DNA of 64,000 nucleotides from Diplolepis rosae (taxonomy: Eukaryota > Arthropoda > Insecta > Hymenoptera > Diplolepididae), in NCBI GenBank assembly GCA_030998225.1, contig JAPYXD010000555.1, positions 2,356,001 through 2,420,000 of the forward strand. The letters run 5' to 3'. The notes under the pieces are model-generated. The model saw only the letters and a program-made list of their open reading frames with translations, searched no databases and had not been told where the DNA came from. Made by a program: the position numbers and the translations under genes. Positions 32,441 through 44,665 of the stretch are shown in pieces. The stretch's first letter is position 1. Each line of letters begins with the position of its first letter.

Positions 32441-33281
32441 ATCTTTTATTGCTCAAGTACAATTATATATGCAAATCAGGTATTCAAGGATCATTTGATT
32501 ATACAATTCGATACTGGATCAATCCACTGATAAATAAAAAAACCTTTGCAGTTACAACTGAGTAGTTGTTTGATATTTTTTTCAGTTCCATAGTCATCTT
32601 ATATTCGAGCCAGATTTTCTTTAAATTTTCACTAACCAGCATATTAGTCACAAAAACATTAATAATAGATAAATTAGCATGATAAAAGAATAGAATACGC
32701 TGTATTTTTTTAAAAGCAAAACAATTTTAACATTTTAAATGTGTTGCAAACAAATTTTTATTTATGTTCTTCGACACTATGAAATGCCGATGTCTTTTTT
32801 TAAAGGACGAAACCCGTTTTAGCGGCACACCTGAAAACAGAGCACGATTTACACGGGACAAGTTGGTCAGACTTTCTAGTGGACTAAGCGTGGGACCTTT
32901 TGCCACTCGAGTGTGTATCTGGCTTTAGTTTGATATTTTTTGTTTTTGGTGTTATTCCCGCGCGTTTCTCATTCCCGCGGGGAAGATCGACCCGACAGGT
33001 CGAATTCGAAACTTTCACGATTTCAATGTGGAACCCTCTCGAGCTTTGTTCTGTTTATTCGACCAACCTTCTCCATATAGTCCTTACAACAAAATACAGT
33101 GGTTATTAATAAACCGCGGTGATTTATAACGTAAATCGAGCTCATACTTCTCATGGGATCTATTTTCATCATTCAGTTTGTGGTACCATTTGTTTTTATA
33201 CGTTATATGGAAATAGAGGCTATCAATTATGAAAGATTCAAGTGTAGAGTATCATTATTATTATTATGTCGATTTATATAG
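32441..33281. other. Unique intronic DNA, no exon recognised
   Basis: Mixed composition around 32800-33110 with a 69-codon frame of no known type. The rest is AT-rich. Confidence 0.45.
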
Positions 33282-33937
33282 TTAAAGTAGTTCATCCACG
33301 AAAATTAGAGCTCAGGCAAAAATAAATAATTTTGCTTTTAAGAATAGCAATATTATCATTGAAGGGCTTATTTGAAAGAGAAAAGATTATTTTCCATGAA
33401 AAAATTTGAAATGCAGAAAAATAATGCATTTAAGAAATTTTATTTTTACCCGAACTTTTTTTCTTATCGCTTCATACCAAATTTAAAAAAATGATGTGAT
33501 TCTAATAAATCACAGATCATTTTTTCAGGAAAAAGATTCTCTACAACTTAACTGTTTCCAATTTTCTTCAATCAATAAATTATTACCAAATTCAGCAATT
33601 TGTTTAGAAAATTTATTTTTAATGGTTGCAGCCAGTATAGAATTTATTTCCAAAAATTGAGAACGGTAAAGTTGTGAAGATTCTTTTATCTGAAAAAATG
33701 ATTCGTGATTTATTAGGATCGTATCATTTTTTTAAATTTGGTATGAAGCGATAAGAAAAAAAGTTCGGGTAAAAATAAAATTTGTTAATTGCATTATTTT
33801 TCTGCATTTAAAATTTTTTTAATGGAAAATAATCTTTTCTCTTTCTAATTAGCCCTTCTATAATAAAATTGCTATTCTTTAAAGCAAAATTATCTATTTT
33901 TGTCTGGGGTCTATTTTTCGTGGATGAACTACCTTAA
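33282..33937. mobile_element. TTAA fold-back, family C copy 4
   Basis: TTAA at 33282-33285 and 33934-33937. The ends AGTAGTTCATCCACGAAAA and TTTCGTGGATGAACTACC are inverse. More diverged in the middle than copies 1 to 3. Confidence 0.88.
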
Positions 33938-34580
33938 GCTTTTTTATTATTTTATATTATTTATTGGACAAAAATTTATTCCTTCGAGCTTTTTCTTTCC
34001 TTGGCACTTGAACTTTTGTCTTTCCTTATATTATTTTGTTTGTATAATGGATGTTTTAAAAATGATTTTCACTTTCGTAATATTTTGTTGTGAATAGCAT
34101 AAAGAAAGAAATAATGTTATTCCTGAGCGTGAGATATAAACGTGGAGTTTATGTATTCCTTTTCTTTATACCTGAAGCAGAAGTTGTAGGCGGGTCACGA
34201 AGATTTTGCGTCTGACAAGGACATGCGAATCGGCTCGACCGTTTTTAATGGTGAAACTGGGTTCTCAGGGCGCTTCCTTCAACCTTGGGATCGTTTACGA
34301 GCTCTTTCAGATATCTCTCGCTCTTTAGTTCTCGTACATCTTATAACATCCAGACATAAAACCTTTTAGGTAATAAGTCTGCGTTAACGGCATCTCTATC
34401 TAACGGTATTAGACAAATTGATAATTTGGTTATCATGAAAGACATTGGATAGGGGCTTCTTACATTTGTTTGATTCAATGAATTTACATAGTGTTAGCTC
34501 TCATCCTCTTCGAGATTAATGTAACTTATGCGTATGTAATCGATGTGCTAACTTTCTGCACATAACCTAAAATTTATTGT
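33938..34580. other. Unique intronic DNA, nothing recognised
   Basis: Less AT-rich from 34130 to 34400, not repeated in the window. Confidence 0.45.
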
Positions 34581-34946
34581 TTAAGGCCATGGATCAACCA
34601 AATCACCTGATCAAATTCCTGTAAAAGTTCGTGTAAGATAACTTTTTTATTTTACAAAATGTCTTCCTGAAAATTTGGAAAATACTACAGAACAGGATAG
34701 AGAGCGTCTGTCAACTTTGTATGAGTGAAAATTTTGCAAACCATTTTACAGTTGGATGTAATTGTCGATAAGTTTTCGAATTTTTTTCAAAATTTTTACT
34801 AAAAAGAAGTTAACAGAGGTGCTTTATTGTCTTTTGTTACGTTTCCCAAATTTTCAGAAAGATAGATTGTAAATTTAAAAAATTATTTCACATAAACGAA
34901 TAAATGTATAATTTAGTCACGTAGTCCCATTGATCCATGGCCTCAA
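34581..34946. mobile_element. TTAA fold-back, family B copy
   Basis: Begins TTAAGGCCATGGATCAACCA and ends CCCATTGATCCATGGCCTCAA (TTAA decayed to TCAA). The arms with GTGTAAGATAACTTTTTTAT are as in the other B copies. Confidence 0.88.
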
Positions 34947-36311
34947 GTAAATAAATAATTTCCCCAAAAATTTGTCTTCAAACATTTTAAATGTGGTTCC
35001 AATTACACAATGGATTAAATTTATCTCATTTATAAATTCTTCTGGTTTCGTTTTGATAAATAATTGAGGTTTGCTTATTTTGTATGTACTCACTAAATCT
35101 GAAATAGTCAAACATCTACTGAATTAAAAGCAGCGATGATATTTTAATATTCCAGTCATTCAGATGCAGAAAGTAAGGAAATTTTTTTTCTTCCACTCAA
35201 ACTGACAGAAAATGAAAGAAACTTTGGCAATTTGCATTCTCATGAAATATTAAGTCATGATGATAGGAAAATTATAATGCTAACACAAATTCATTGATTA
35301 ATATGTATGTCATGGGGAAATAATTAATCGGGTGTGACGCATAATGATACGTATGAGCGACACGATGCTTAATAGAAAATTATTTTCTTAAACAGTGTAA
35401 ATTAGTGTAATAAATTCCACGGTGATTTCTTTAAAGTAACATTACCATTTCATATGCAATCATTCATTTGCATTCTTGATTCAGATTTTCTCCCATATTT
35501 TGTAATTTTGCAATTTTGAATTTTTTATGGTAGAATTGAAATGTAACTGTCTACTTTAGTAGAACACATGTCTCGGTATCAGGTAGGATACTTTCCCGAT
35601 AAGTGTCCTCGCAGACAATTTCAACTCTTAAATCATGGAAAGCAATTAATAATTTTCAAATAATTAAAAATCTTTCTAAGGAAAAAGAGACGCTTTCGAC
35701 AGTGCCGGGATTCGAGCATAAAAAGTATCAACAGATCAGCATGGTTTCTCCGGATAATTGTTTACGTTTTTATTTTCCGTGTGATTATTGATTTTTGACG
35801 AGTTAAAGTTAAATAAATTGTTTTCAAGTGCAATACAGTTGATGGAGATTTTTATAAAATGATAAAAATTTTATAAGGTTGATTTAATAAAACTTTTATG
35901 TAATTCGTGATTTTTATAAAGTGGTTTTATAAAAGCTTCATACAAAAAATTGTCTTTATAAATTCCGAAGTTTTATGTTAAAAATTTGTCATAAAATTTT
36001 TCTATTTAGTAAGAATTTTTTAAAATTTTCATTACATAAATTTTATAAAAAAATGAATTTAAAGAAAAAAAATTGGGGATTTTATAAACACTAATCAATA
36101 GGATGATTTGCGATGATTATTATACATCATTATCATAGATTATCAGTTGATAATTTTTAATAATCACGACTTATTAATCTAGAATTTTAAAATTCCACGT
36201 TACTAAATTCAATATATGCTATTGTATGCTGACTAGGGAACCGACGGAGATGGCAAGTACGACGAGTGGCGAGTATTTACGGGACTGCAGTTTTAACGTT
36301 ATTTTTCCTTA
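34947..36311. other. AT-rich intronic DNA with an ATAAAA-rich palindromic patch (35830-36065)
   Basis: The patch repeats TTTTATAAA(A/G) motifs in both orientations and may be an old fold-back. No exon recognised elsewhere. Confidence 0.4.
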
Positions 36312-37959
36312 TTAAGGCCATGGGCCAAGCAGGTCACGTGACAAAAATTATATGTTAATCCAACCATGTAAGATAACTTTTTTTGTTTATAGCATATCTT
36401 GCTGAAAATTTGGTAAATGTATCAGAAGTTAATAAGGAACGTCTGTTAACTTCGTTTTAGTCAAAATACTGCAATTTTTACATTCTCATCATATGAAAAG
36501 GTATTTGTTTTATCTGAAAAATCACTTTCCGAACTTTCATAAAATCTTTACGTTTCGAGACCCCTTGAGTCAGAAAAAATACTTTTTACGAAAGTGTCTG
36601 TCTGTAGGTCGTATACTTGATAACTCTTAATAGAATTATCGGATTAAATTGAGCTTTCGCATACTTTATCGGAGCCGAAAAAGTAAGGACGAGTTTATTA
36701 ACCAGCTATATCCGACCAAAATTGTTAAAAAATAAGCATTTTTTGTGTTTTGTAAAAAAGCCTTTCTGAAAAAATCCGAAATTTCAATATTGATTTCTGA
36801 TAGCGCTTACAAATCTCTACTAATTATCCTGATAACATTTTTCGATTAAACTAAAGTTAGGAAAGTTATAGTATGCTAAAAACTTAAATGTGCAAATTAA
36901 ATTAAATTTAAATTAAATTAAATTACATTTTTTTAAAATTAAATTAAAATAAATTTAAATTGTTTAAATTTAAAAAAATATTATTGAAAATCCAAAATTC
37001 ATTTTTTTAACAATAACATGTGTAATACGAAAAAAACGTAAGTTACCTAAATTGTTCATTTCAATAAGATGTACAAACTTTGTCTGACACAGTTCAATAA
37101 AAAATGCCATATTTTAACCAAAATATGTGAGATACAAAATAAGCGTTAAAATAACAAACCGTTTGCTTAAAAATAGTCTACGAATTTTTTTCCTTTTTGA
37201 GATATTTGAAAGAAGATACATTTTGTTTTTAATCATGTAAATGATTAGAAAGTTACAGAAATGTATACAGAAAATCGAGCGCGAAGCGCGAGTGTCACGA
37301 TGAGAATGTATTCCTCAAAGCTGAGAGAGCCTCAAGTAAATTGAATTTCCTTTTTCATATGAAATCAAAAAATTTAGTAACTTTGTGAAAATGTAATTCA
37401 CATCTACAATATTATAAAATTGACTTGAACTTTAGTATCACATTACAAGAAATAAACTTATATGTATGTAAAGTGCGACGTTCAAATATTTTGGAGCGTG
37501 AAGCGCGCGATGAGAATATGCCCGCGGTGCGGGCAGATTTTTTTTATTTTAAAATATAAAACTGAAGTGTTATCGACAATTACAGCTATGTAATTATACT
37601 TCCACGAAGATTGAAATATCGCCTTGAAATTTTGGGAAATGAATAAAAATTTACTGAAGCAGGCCTGTCATGTCTTGAATATTCATAATGATATAAAAAT
37701 AAGTAATTTTAGCAAATTTGCAGAATATATTACCAACAGTGTTAGACCAGTCCAGTAGAACTGAAGACACTGAGTTGGTATTAAACATTTTATTCATATT
37801 TTAATACACTATGCCTTCCCCTATTCATTCCATATGCTATTATTTATCAATTTTTAAATTTTGACCCATTTATTTTGATTTAAAATTTTATATATGGAGA
37901 GCAAAATCGATAGCTAGGGACTAAATTGGTCACGTGACCTGCATGGCCCGTGGTCTTAA
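36312..37959. mobile_element. TTAA family B copy, split by repeat L
   Basis: Left end TTAAGGCCATGGGCCAAGCA at 36312; right end GGTCACGTGACCTGCATGGC...GGTCTTAA at 37959. The left arm is family B up to about 36485; the right part (from about 37565, ATCGACAATTACAGC) is more diverged. The right TTAA is also the left TTAA of family C copy 5. Confidence 0.65.
36490..37555 (+). repeat. Interspersed repeat L (GCGCGAAGCGCG type)
   Basis: Shares with the inverse of 41262-41835 the blocks GTCAGAAAAAATACTTTTTA, CATACTTTATCGGAGCCGAA, AAAGTAAGGACGAGTTTATT, GAAAATCGAGCGCGAAGCGC, TGAATTTCC and CACATCTACAATATTATAAA. It is unusually rich in palindromic GCGCGAAGCGCG motifs next to GATGAGAAT. No convincing open frame; class unknown. 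Confidence 0.7.
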
Positions 37960-38613
37960 GGTGGTTCGTTCACAAAAATTAGACCTCAGGCAAAAATAGA
38001 TAATTTTGCTTTCATGAATAGCAATATTATTATTTAAGGGCTAATTTGAAAGAGAAAAGATTATTTTTCATGAAAAAAATTTGAAACACAACAAAATAAT
38101 TTTATTAATAAATTTTATTTTTGCTCCAACTTTTTTTCTTATCGCTTCGAGCCAAATTTTTAAAAATGATGCGATTCCAATAAATCACGGTTCATTTTTT
38201 TATGAAAAAGATTCTCTACAACTTGACCGTTTCCAATTTTTGAAAATGAATTCTTTGATGGCTGAAATTATAAAAAAACAAATTTTTATTAAAAAATTGC
38301 TGTATTTGATAATAATTAATTCAATTTTAAAAATAGGAAACGGTCATGTTGCAGAGAATCTTTTTCCTAAAAAAATGAACTGATTTATTGGAATCTAATC
38401 ATTTTTTTAAATTTGGTAAGAAGCGATAAAAAAAAAAGTTGGGTCAAAAATAAAATTTATTAATAAAATTATTTTTCTGTGTTTCAAATTTTTTTCATGT
38501 GAAATAATCTTTTCTCTTTCAAATTAGCCCTTCAATAATGATATTTTTCTATGCTTTAAAGCAAAATTATCTATTTTTGCCTAGGTCTAATTTTCGTGAT
38601 CGAACTACCTTAT
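37956..38613. mobile_element. TTAA fold-back, family C copy 5
   Basis: Begins TTAAGGTGGTTCGTTCACAA at 37956, sharing its TTAA with the preceding B copy, and ends TTTTCGTGATCGAACTACCT TAT. Arms with GCAATATTATTATTTAAGGG as in the other copies. Confidence 0.85.
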
Positions 38614-40068
38614 GAGAAGAAATACTCGAAATACACTATTTGATTTGGAATCAACTCATGAGTGAAAACCCCCTCGTCTACCATCAAAAATTGTAAAATT
38701 ATTAGATTATTTATTATTAGTAATATTTTAGTTTTTGATTTATAAGATTCGTTTATACATGAAGAGTTCATAGAAGCCCAATAAAAGTTTATTTGCTTCG
38801 GTTTTCAAATGCCAAAGAAGTCTACCAGATTTCCCACCACGTGATCATGACAATAGGTGCCGATTTCCTGTCACTCGTAAGCTTTATCTCACATACTCAT
38901 ATATTTATTCTTTGTATACAATTGACATTTCAAACCCAAGTGAAATGAATGAACTCATTTTAACTTTTAAATCGTAGAATTGCCTAATTACCACGTGGCC
39001 TTAATTGATATTGTGAGAGTGTTCTTCAAATTTCTATATTCCCAATTGTTATAACTTTTCAAATTGATTGGTCCAGATTATATTTTGAACTTTAAGCATA
39101 AATTAGTTGTGTTCTGAATTTCATTAATTATATCAAAAACTTGTAAAATTTCTAATTGATGTCTTGTAAATTTGAATGAAAAAAAAAATAGGAAATATTT
39201 CAAGCATTAATATTATAGGAGTTGTAGTATTTAAAGTGATCCTTACCAAACTTGAAAATAATATACAAACAGTTATGTGTGCAACAGGACTGTAGTTATA
39301 ATAGTAAAAGAGCTGCATCTTGCAATCCTCTACGCGGTGAGATTTATGCGGGGCAATGGCCTATGGCAGCATCCGCTGTAGCTCGTTGCTTGGATATACC
39401 TCCACAAATACACTCAAAGATATGTTTACATATGTGTATATATGTTGGTAACGTGCATATATTTATACTGGCGTATGTTAGATATGAGAGAAGTGCATGC
39501 CTGATCCTCAAGTTACGTACTCGTGTATATTTTCCAATAATCGTGCCGCTCAATTTCTTCGCGTGTCTCGTTTCTGATGAAGCTCAGCCTCTCCATGTAC
39601 AATGCTATTCCATTGCTTATCTGGATTACGTGGTGTTCTCTATCATTTTTTAGGCTTAAATCATAAATTATAGTGTTAAAGATTTGAATGTGAGATTGAG
39701 ATTTGTCTTCTATTATCTGACGAAAAAATAGACAGTGCTTATAGGTTATAATTAATTTTAGAATTGCCATATGTTCTTTTTTAAAAGAGGTATGTACAAT
39801 CTTTATAACATTTTATTTAAGAATTTCATCATTCACGTACAGACAATTTTATTCTTAAAACTTATTATTCTTTATTATTTTCAATTTTTTAGTCAGATAT
39901 AGCATTTTAGAGGGAATTTGTGAGCTGCGTTAAAACGGGACCTGCTCATTAAGTAATTCTTCAAGGTTAATTTGAACTATCGACATATATTAATAAAAAA
40001 AATTACCATATTAATTAAATTAAATGTAGCATTGAACTTTCCATTTATATTCAAAAAATTTTAGTCAC
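38614..40068. other. Unique intronic DNA, no exon recognised
   Basis: 39330-39640 is less AT-rich and open in several frames but without recognisable protein. Nothing else seen. Confidence 0.4.
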
Positions 40069-40070
40069 TA

Positions 40071-40352
40071 CCCAGGTGGAAAAGTTGGATTCATGCCAGT
40101 ATTTACAAACAGCAGAGTACCGCGCCAGTGGTACACGAGGATCAATGCCTGTATTGGACAGTTGATACTGGGATGAGGGCTGGCGCGGTACTGGCATAGT
40201 TCAGCCCCAGTTCTGAGATCAAGTGTCGGCTAACAACCGACTTCGGAGTAATGTCAGTACTGAACCAGTACAGATGCCAGCACTATGCCAGTACTGCAAA
40301 TTCTTCTGCGGTACTGGCATAGTACCAAGCCGGTTGTATATTTTCACCTGGG
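40071..40352. mobile_element. CCCAGGTGGAAAA MITE with TGCCAGTACT repeats
   Basis: TA at 40069-40070 and 40353-40354. The ends CCCAGGTGGAAAA and TTTTCACCTGGG are inverse. The GC-richer interior repeats GTACTGGCAT and TGCCAGTACT at least seven times. 282 bp, non-coding. Confidence 0.85.
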
Positions 40353-40354
40353 TA

Positions 40355-41261
40355 TAAGTACACATTCCAATAACCAATAGTTTTTAGTAATCAAGTTCAA
40401 ATATCAATTTTCTAATTCTCTCTATTTCAATTCTCTACCTTTTTATTTTAATCATACAATATATTTGTAGTAATCCGATTTTTAAAATTGAGTTTAGGTC
40501 GATAATACCTTGACCACAACAATCCTTTACGGGAAACTTGATCTGGCAAGCTTTCTAGCCACACTCTGATCAATGATAATAGGCTAAAACAATTTGATAT
40601 CACAATATCACATTGTGAGAAGCGCCTGGTGCAAAAACTGGAAAAAAAATAATAGCACAATTTATATGCAGCCACGTACCTTACTTGTGTGTATGTAAGG
40701 AAGCCTTTTTGTTCGTGCCGACTCACGACTACATGGCTATACTTTCAAGCATGTGTACAGGTTATAGGGGATAGGGGATAGGGGCTTAAGGGGGAGTAAT
40801 GCTTGCGGGATTAACCTGCATCTGATTAGACCCCGAGGCTGAAACTACTCCTGAGGACCTTTGTATTTGTATTGGTGAAGGCAAGTTTTCAGACAACTCT
40901 TTAAGAAGTCCGAAGCAACAAATAAGAAGATCGACACGAAGGAGGATTGTCCAAGATCCTTTGCTCGTACCACGTACCAGTAAAAGATTAACCTTTCGTT
41001 TACTTTTTCAAGGATCGATGTCCTTCGAATCTTTAAATATCAGTGCCAGTCTTGAAGAAGTTCCTAAAAAAAGAACTAGTTACTTCAAGAAAAAAGGAAC
41101 GCATTCTTTGAAAAATATTTTTGATTTTACCACGATCTGTATAATGTGACATAACTATTTATTTAGGTTATTCAATAAATAATAAATTTAATAAACATTT
41201 ATTCATTAAAGTAACTTTGATTTTACTCAAAGTTTCAAAAATATATTATTATAGATATAAA
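40355..41261. other. Unique intronic DNA, no exon recognised
   Basis: A block at 40740-41110 is less AT-rich (GGGGATAGGGGATAGGGGC repeats at 40766). No known domain in its frames. Confidence 0.4.
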
Positions 41262-41835
41262 TAGAAACAATCTTTCCGCTTTGCGGACACATTCTCATCG
41301 TGCGCTTCGCGCGCTGCTCGCAAGTTTAAGCGCACCCAGGGCGCGCGAATTGATCGTCACGCTTCGCGCTCGGTCTTATATTCTTCGCATGCACATAAGT
41401 TTATTTCTTGTAATTTAACGCCGGAGCTCAAGTCAATTTTATAATATTGTAGATGTGAATTACATTTTCACAAAGTTACAACATTTTTTATTTCAAATGA
41501 AAAGGGAAATTCAATTTACTTAAGGCTCTATCGGCCTTAAGGAACACATTCTTATTATGACAATTCGTTTCGCGCTCGATTTTCTGTATATACATTTCTC
41601 TAACAAAAAATGCTCATATTTTGACAATTTTTGGCGGATGTGGCTGGTTAACGAACTTGCCCTTACTTTTTCGGCTCCGATAAAGTATGCCAGACATTTT
41701 TGTATAAACCATTTTTTCTGACTCAGGGGGTCTCAAATCGTAAAGATTTGATGGAAATTTCGAAAGTAATTTTTCACATAAAATTAATACCTTCTCATTT
41801 ATGATGAGAATGTAGAAATATACAGAGCATTTTTT
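41262..41835 (-). repeat. Interspersed repeat L, copy on minus strand
   Basis: Inverse of most of 36490-37555, including TTTCGGCTCCGATAAAGTAT and GCGCTTCGCGCGCTGCTCGC. Slightly better preserved at the GCGCGAAGCGCG end. Confidence 0.75.
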
Positions 41836-41904
41836 GTAATTTTTTGTCAAACTTAACGATTTCCAAAATATTTAGGTGTCCCGATCTTTTTGCTACACCC
41901 TGTA

Positions 41905-41928
41905 TATATATATATATATATATATATA
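41905..41928. repeat. (TA)n microsatellite
   Basis: Twelve TA units follow a CACCCTGTATA end, a typical transposon terminus next to a simple repeat. Confidence 0.8.
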
Positions 41929-42089
41929 GGTATGGAAAATAGTTCTTGTTAATATTCAGAATGAAAGAATATTATATTCCTTTTAAATTATTTATTTAAA
42001 CACAAAAAACACATTATTATCAATACGCATACAATTCAAAATAATAACAAGAAGTATTTTCCATGAATATTAGATTTATAAATATAAAA

Positions 42090-42296
42090 AATAAGGTTTT
42101 GGAAACGACGTAGTAAACTACGTAGGAAACTCCGGAGGAATCGACGTACGAAACTACGTTATTACATATCCCAATATTTAACGTGGTTTCCTATGTAGTT
42201 TTCGACGCCAATTTCTCCATAGTTTCCTATACGGTTCTTTACATCGTTTCTTATGTAGTTTTCTACGTCATTTCTTACGTCAGAATTTTCAATAGG
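42090..42296. repeat. Cluster of ACGTAG(G/T)AAAC palindromic units
   Basis: GTTTCCTA(T/C)G(T/C)AGTTT and its inverse ACTACGTAGGAAACTCC recur at least nine times. Overall the two halves are roughly inverted, so this is a degenerate fold-back. Confidence 0.6.
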
Positions 42297-43263
42297 GTTT
42301 AATTACTCATATTTTAATTACATTCAAGTTTCTAAAAATATTAAGTAAAAGGTACATTTTTTGGAAAGAAGTATGTTAGAACTTGTGACGAGTCACTTCC
42401 CAACACTGATCAGCACATTCCCCAATCTTGCCGTCATAGCTTCTTTCTAGGATATTTTAATAGCCTCTAAAACTTTAACTGGAACTAGTCGAATCCTTTT
42501 ATTGCCCGTCGTCACCCTTTCGACCAATTCTACTCTTCGATTTCTAATCCGTTGGTCTTGTCTTGAGAAATCGTTATAGCCAGTCAGCCTCATAAACGCG
42601 ATTGTTTCCGTTCCTTTGATTTACGTTTTAAGAATTTATTAACCTTGGGACTATAACTTATTAGACTTTAAATGTAGTATAGAAATTTTAATGGTACTAT
42701 TTTTGTCCGCAAAAGAATTTGCAAGGATACTATACAGTAATATTTCACGGAATTTGGCTAAAGTTGATTTTTGTGAGATTATTTGTAGAATATAAAATGT
42801 AATATAACCTGTAGGCGTTAGAAGAGCGTTACTTTTAGAGCCTTTAATGTGACCCGATGCCGCGTAAATTTGACAGTGTGTTTGGAATTTATCGTATCAC
42901 GCGGTCGAACCCCAGGTGTCCTTTACTTTTGCCTTGGCTCCTTTCGTTCACTATCTCAAATGATTCTCATCACACTTCATTGGCTCTATCGTTCAGAGAT
43001 CGACGAACTCAATTAATTTTGATCTGAATCAGAAGAGCGTACATCATCCTAGTTCCGGTATCAAGGCAAATTTTGTTCAGAGTTTTAGTACACGAAATAA
43101 TTAAATACATGAAATTATCACCTGTATTTTTTAAATAATAGACACTGTAAACAAATTCTGTGCACTGTTTACATTTCCTTTTGGTGATCGCACATAAACT
43201 TGTAAAATTATCCTGTTCAATGGAGTAAATTCGCCAAGAAAAAAAATTATTAAATAACAAAAA
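42297..43263. other. Unique intronic DNA, no exon recognised
   Basis: 42400-42620 and 42840-43000 are less AT-rich. No RNA gene or coding domain was found. Confidence 0.4.
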
Positions 43264-43318
43264 CACAAGAAAAATGTGTGTAAGAATCCATCGGACAACG
43301 TTTATTGTTACTTGAATC

Positions 43319-43352
43319 GACGTTTCGCTGTCCCTCTGATAGCATCTTCAGG
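43319..43352 (-). ncRNA. Hammerhead-like motif (left arm)
   Basis: Minus strand CTGAAGATGCTATC, loop, GACAGCGAAACGTC. Core GAAA is intact; CUGAUGA is changed to CTGAAGA. Confidence 0.5.
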
Positions 43353-43409
43353 ATTTGTTTTAAATATAATATTAAGACTCAAATTTTAAAAAATTACATT
43401 ATACAAACC

Positions 43410-43686
43410 TACTCTCTAAATCTAGATCAATCAAATCTTCACTGATTGAATCAGTGATTTGCCTTTTCACTGAATCGTCAGTGAAAACAATATTTTTCTC
43501 TGTTAAATCAGTTAATTTTCACTGTTTAATTAGTGAAAACAATATTTTCCACTGTTAAATCAGTTACTTTTCACTGAAGTAATCAGTGAAATTTGACTGA
43601 TTCGCAGTAACCTCTTTTTAGCTATTTGAATCAGTTAAATTTAACTGATAATCAGTAGATTTCGACTGATTCAGATTTAGAGAGTA
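43410..43686. mobile_element. CAGTGA fold-back (family H), TA target
   Basis: TACTCTCTAAATCTAGATCA at the left and TGATTCAGATTTAGAGAGTA at the right are inverse with TA at each end. The interior is a dense set of AATCAGTGA / TCACTGATT units. Sits in the loop of the hammerhead pair. Confidence 0.8.
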
Positions 43687-43954
43687 AATATCACAATTAT
43701 TAAGAGAAATTAAAATAAAAAATGTAATTACCTTATGTGAAGAATACAATAATCCTTTTTTTTAAATTACAAATGTCATAATAATATCAGTTTAGTTAAT
43801 GAAATGACCGTTTAAAAAAAAAGAAAGGATTATTGTATTTTTCACATAAGGTAATTAAATTTTTTATTTTAATTTCTCTTAATAATTGTGATATTTTGGT
43901 TTGTATAATGCAATTTTTTATAATTTGAGTTTTAATATTATATTTAGAACAAAT

Positions 43955-43988
43955 CCTGAAGATGCTATCAGAGGGACAGCGAAACGTC
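43955..43988 (+). ncRNA. Hammerhead-like motif (right arm)
   Basis: The same motif as 43319-43352 on the opposite strand. The two are identical through the core. Confidence 0.5.
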
Positions 43989-44225
43989 GATTTAAGTAAC
44001 AATAAACATTGTCCGATGGATTCGTACACACATTTTTCTAGTGTTTTCGTTATTTGATTACCTAACTCGGACGTTAAATATGAATTGTTTTTTAACGATT
44101 CTTGATAAATAAAATATTGAAAGCTGTTGTAAGTCTACTACATTGGATGTTGGTAATTTACAGGTTACGTTTGAAGATTCTGTAAATTTACTGCATTGAA
44201 TGAGGTAACTAAAAGTACCCATATT

Positions 44226-44657
44226 CAGGGCCGGCTCTACCATACAGGCGAAATAGGCAACCGCATAGGGCGGCAAAGTCGGGATAAAATTTTCATTTTT
44301 ATAACGAGAAAGCGATGGAAAAAATATAAAATATTCATTTCTTATTTTAAATTTAACGCAAAAATCCAATTAAGATAGATTGTAACAAGTATTTGCACTG
44401 TGATTTCGTTACTACAAAAGAGTGTGTAATTGATTATATTTTTCCAGATGCGCAATGACTTAATTTTATGCTACAATTCTATGAGAGAGATTAAAAAACT
44501 GTGTTGATTTAACTGGAAAATCTTGATTTTTATTGATTTCATCGCGAAAATATAACTCCAGATTGCTTTATATAGAAATAGATTAATCTGTCTTCAGATT
44601 GAAGGGGCGCAAATATTTATTCTGCCTAAGGCGCCAAATTTTCTTAAGGCGGCCCTG
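44226..44657. mobile_element. hAT-like MITE (CAGGGCCGGC), copy 1
   Basis: Perfect 8-base duplication CCCATATT at 44218-44225 and 44658-44665. The ends CAGGGCCGGCTCTACC and CTTAAGGCGGCCCTG are inverse. 432 bp, non-coding. It is the uninterrupted counterpart of 57848-58600. Confidence 0.92.
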
Positions 44658-44665
44658 CCCATATT

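Larger units (their letters stand above)
43264..44040. mobile_element. Penelope-type inverted pair with two hammerhead-like motifs
   Basis: The left arm 43264-43425 and right arm 43880-44040 are nearly exact inverses (GAATCCATCGGACAA and TTGTCCGATGGATTC at the outer ends). Each arm has the motif CCTGAAGATG, GCTATC / GACAGC stem, GAAACGTC: minus strand 43319-43352, plus strand 43955-43988. Both point outward. The loop holds a CAGTGA fold-back. No protein inside. Confidence 0.7.

Noticed and set aside
39252..39653. 133-codon frame in a GC-richer patch of intron 1
   Set aside because: No domain, no matching splice phase, and equally long frames on the other strand.
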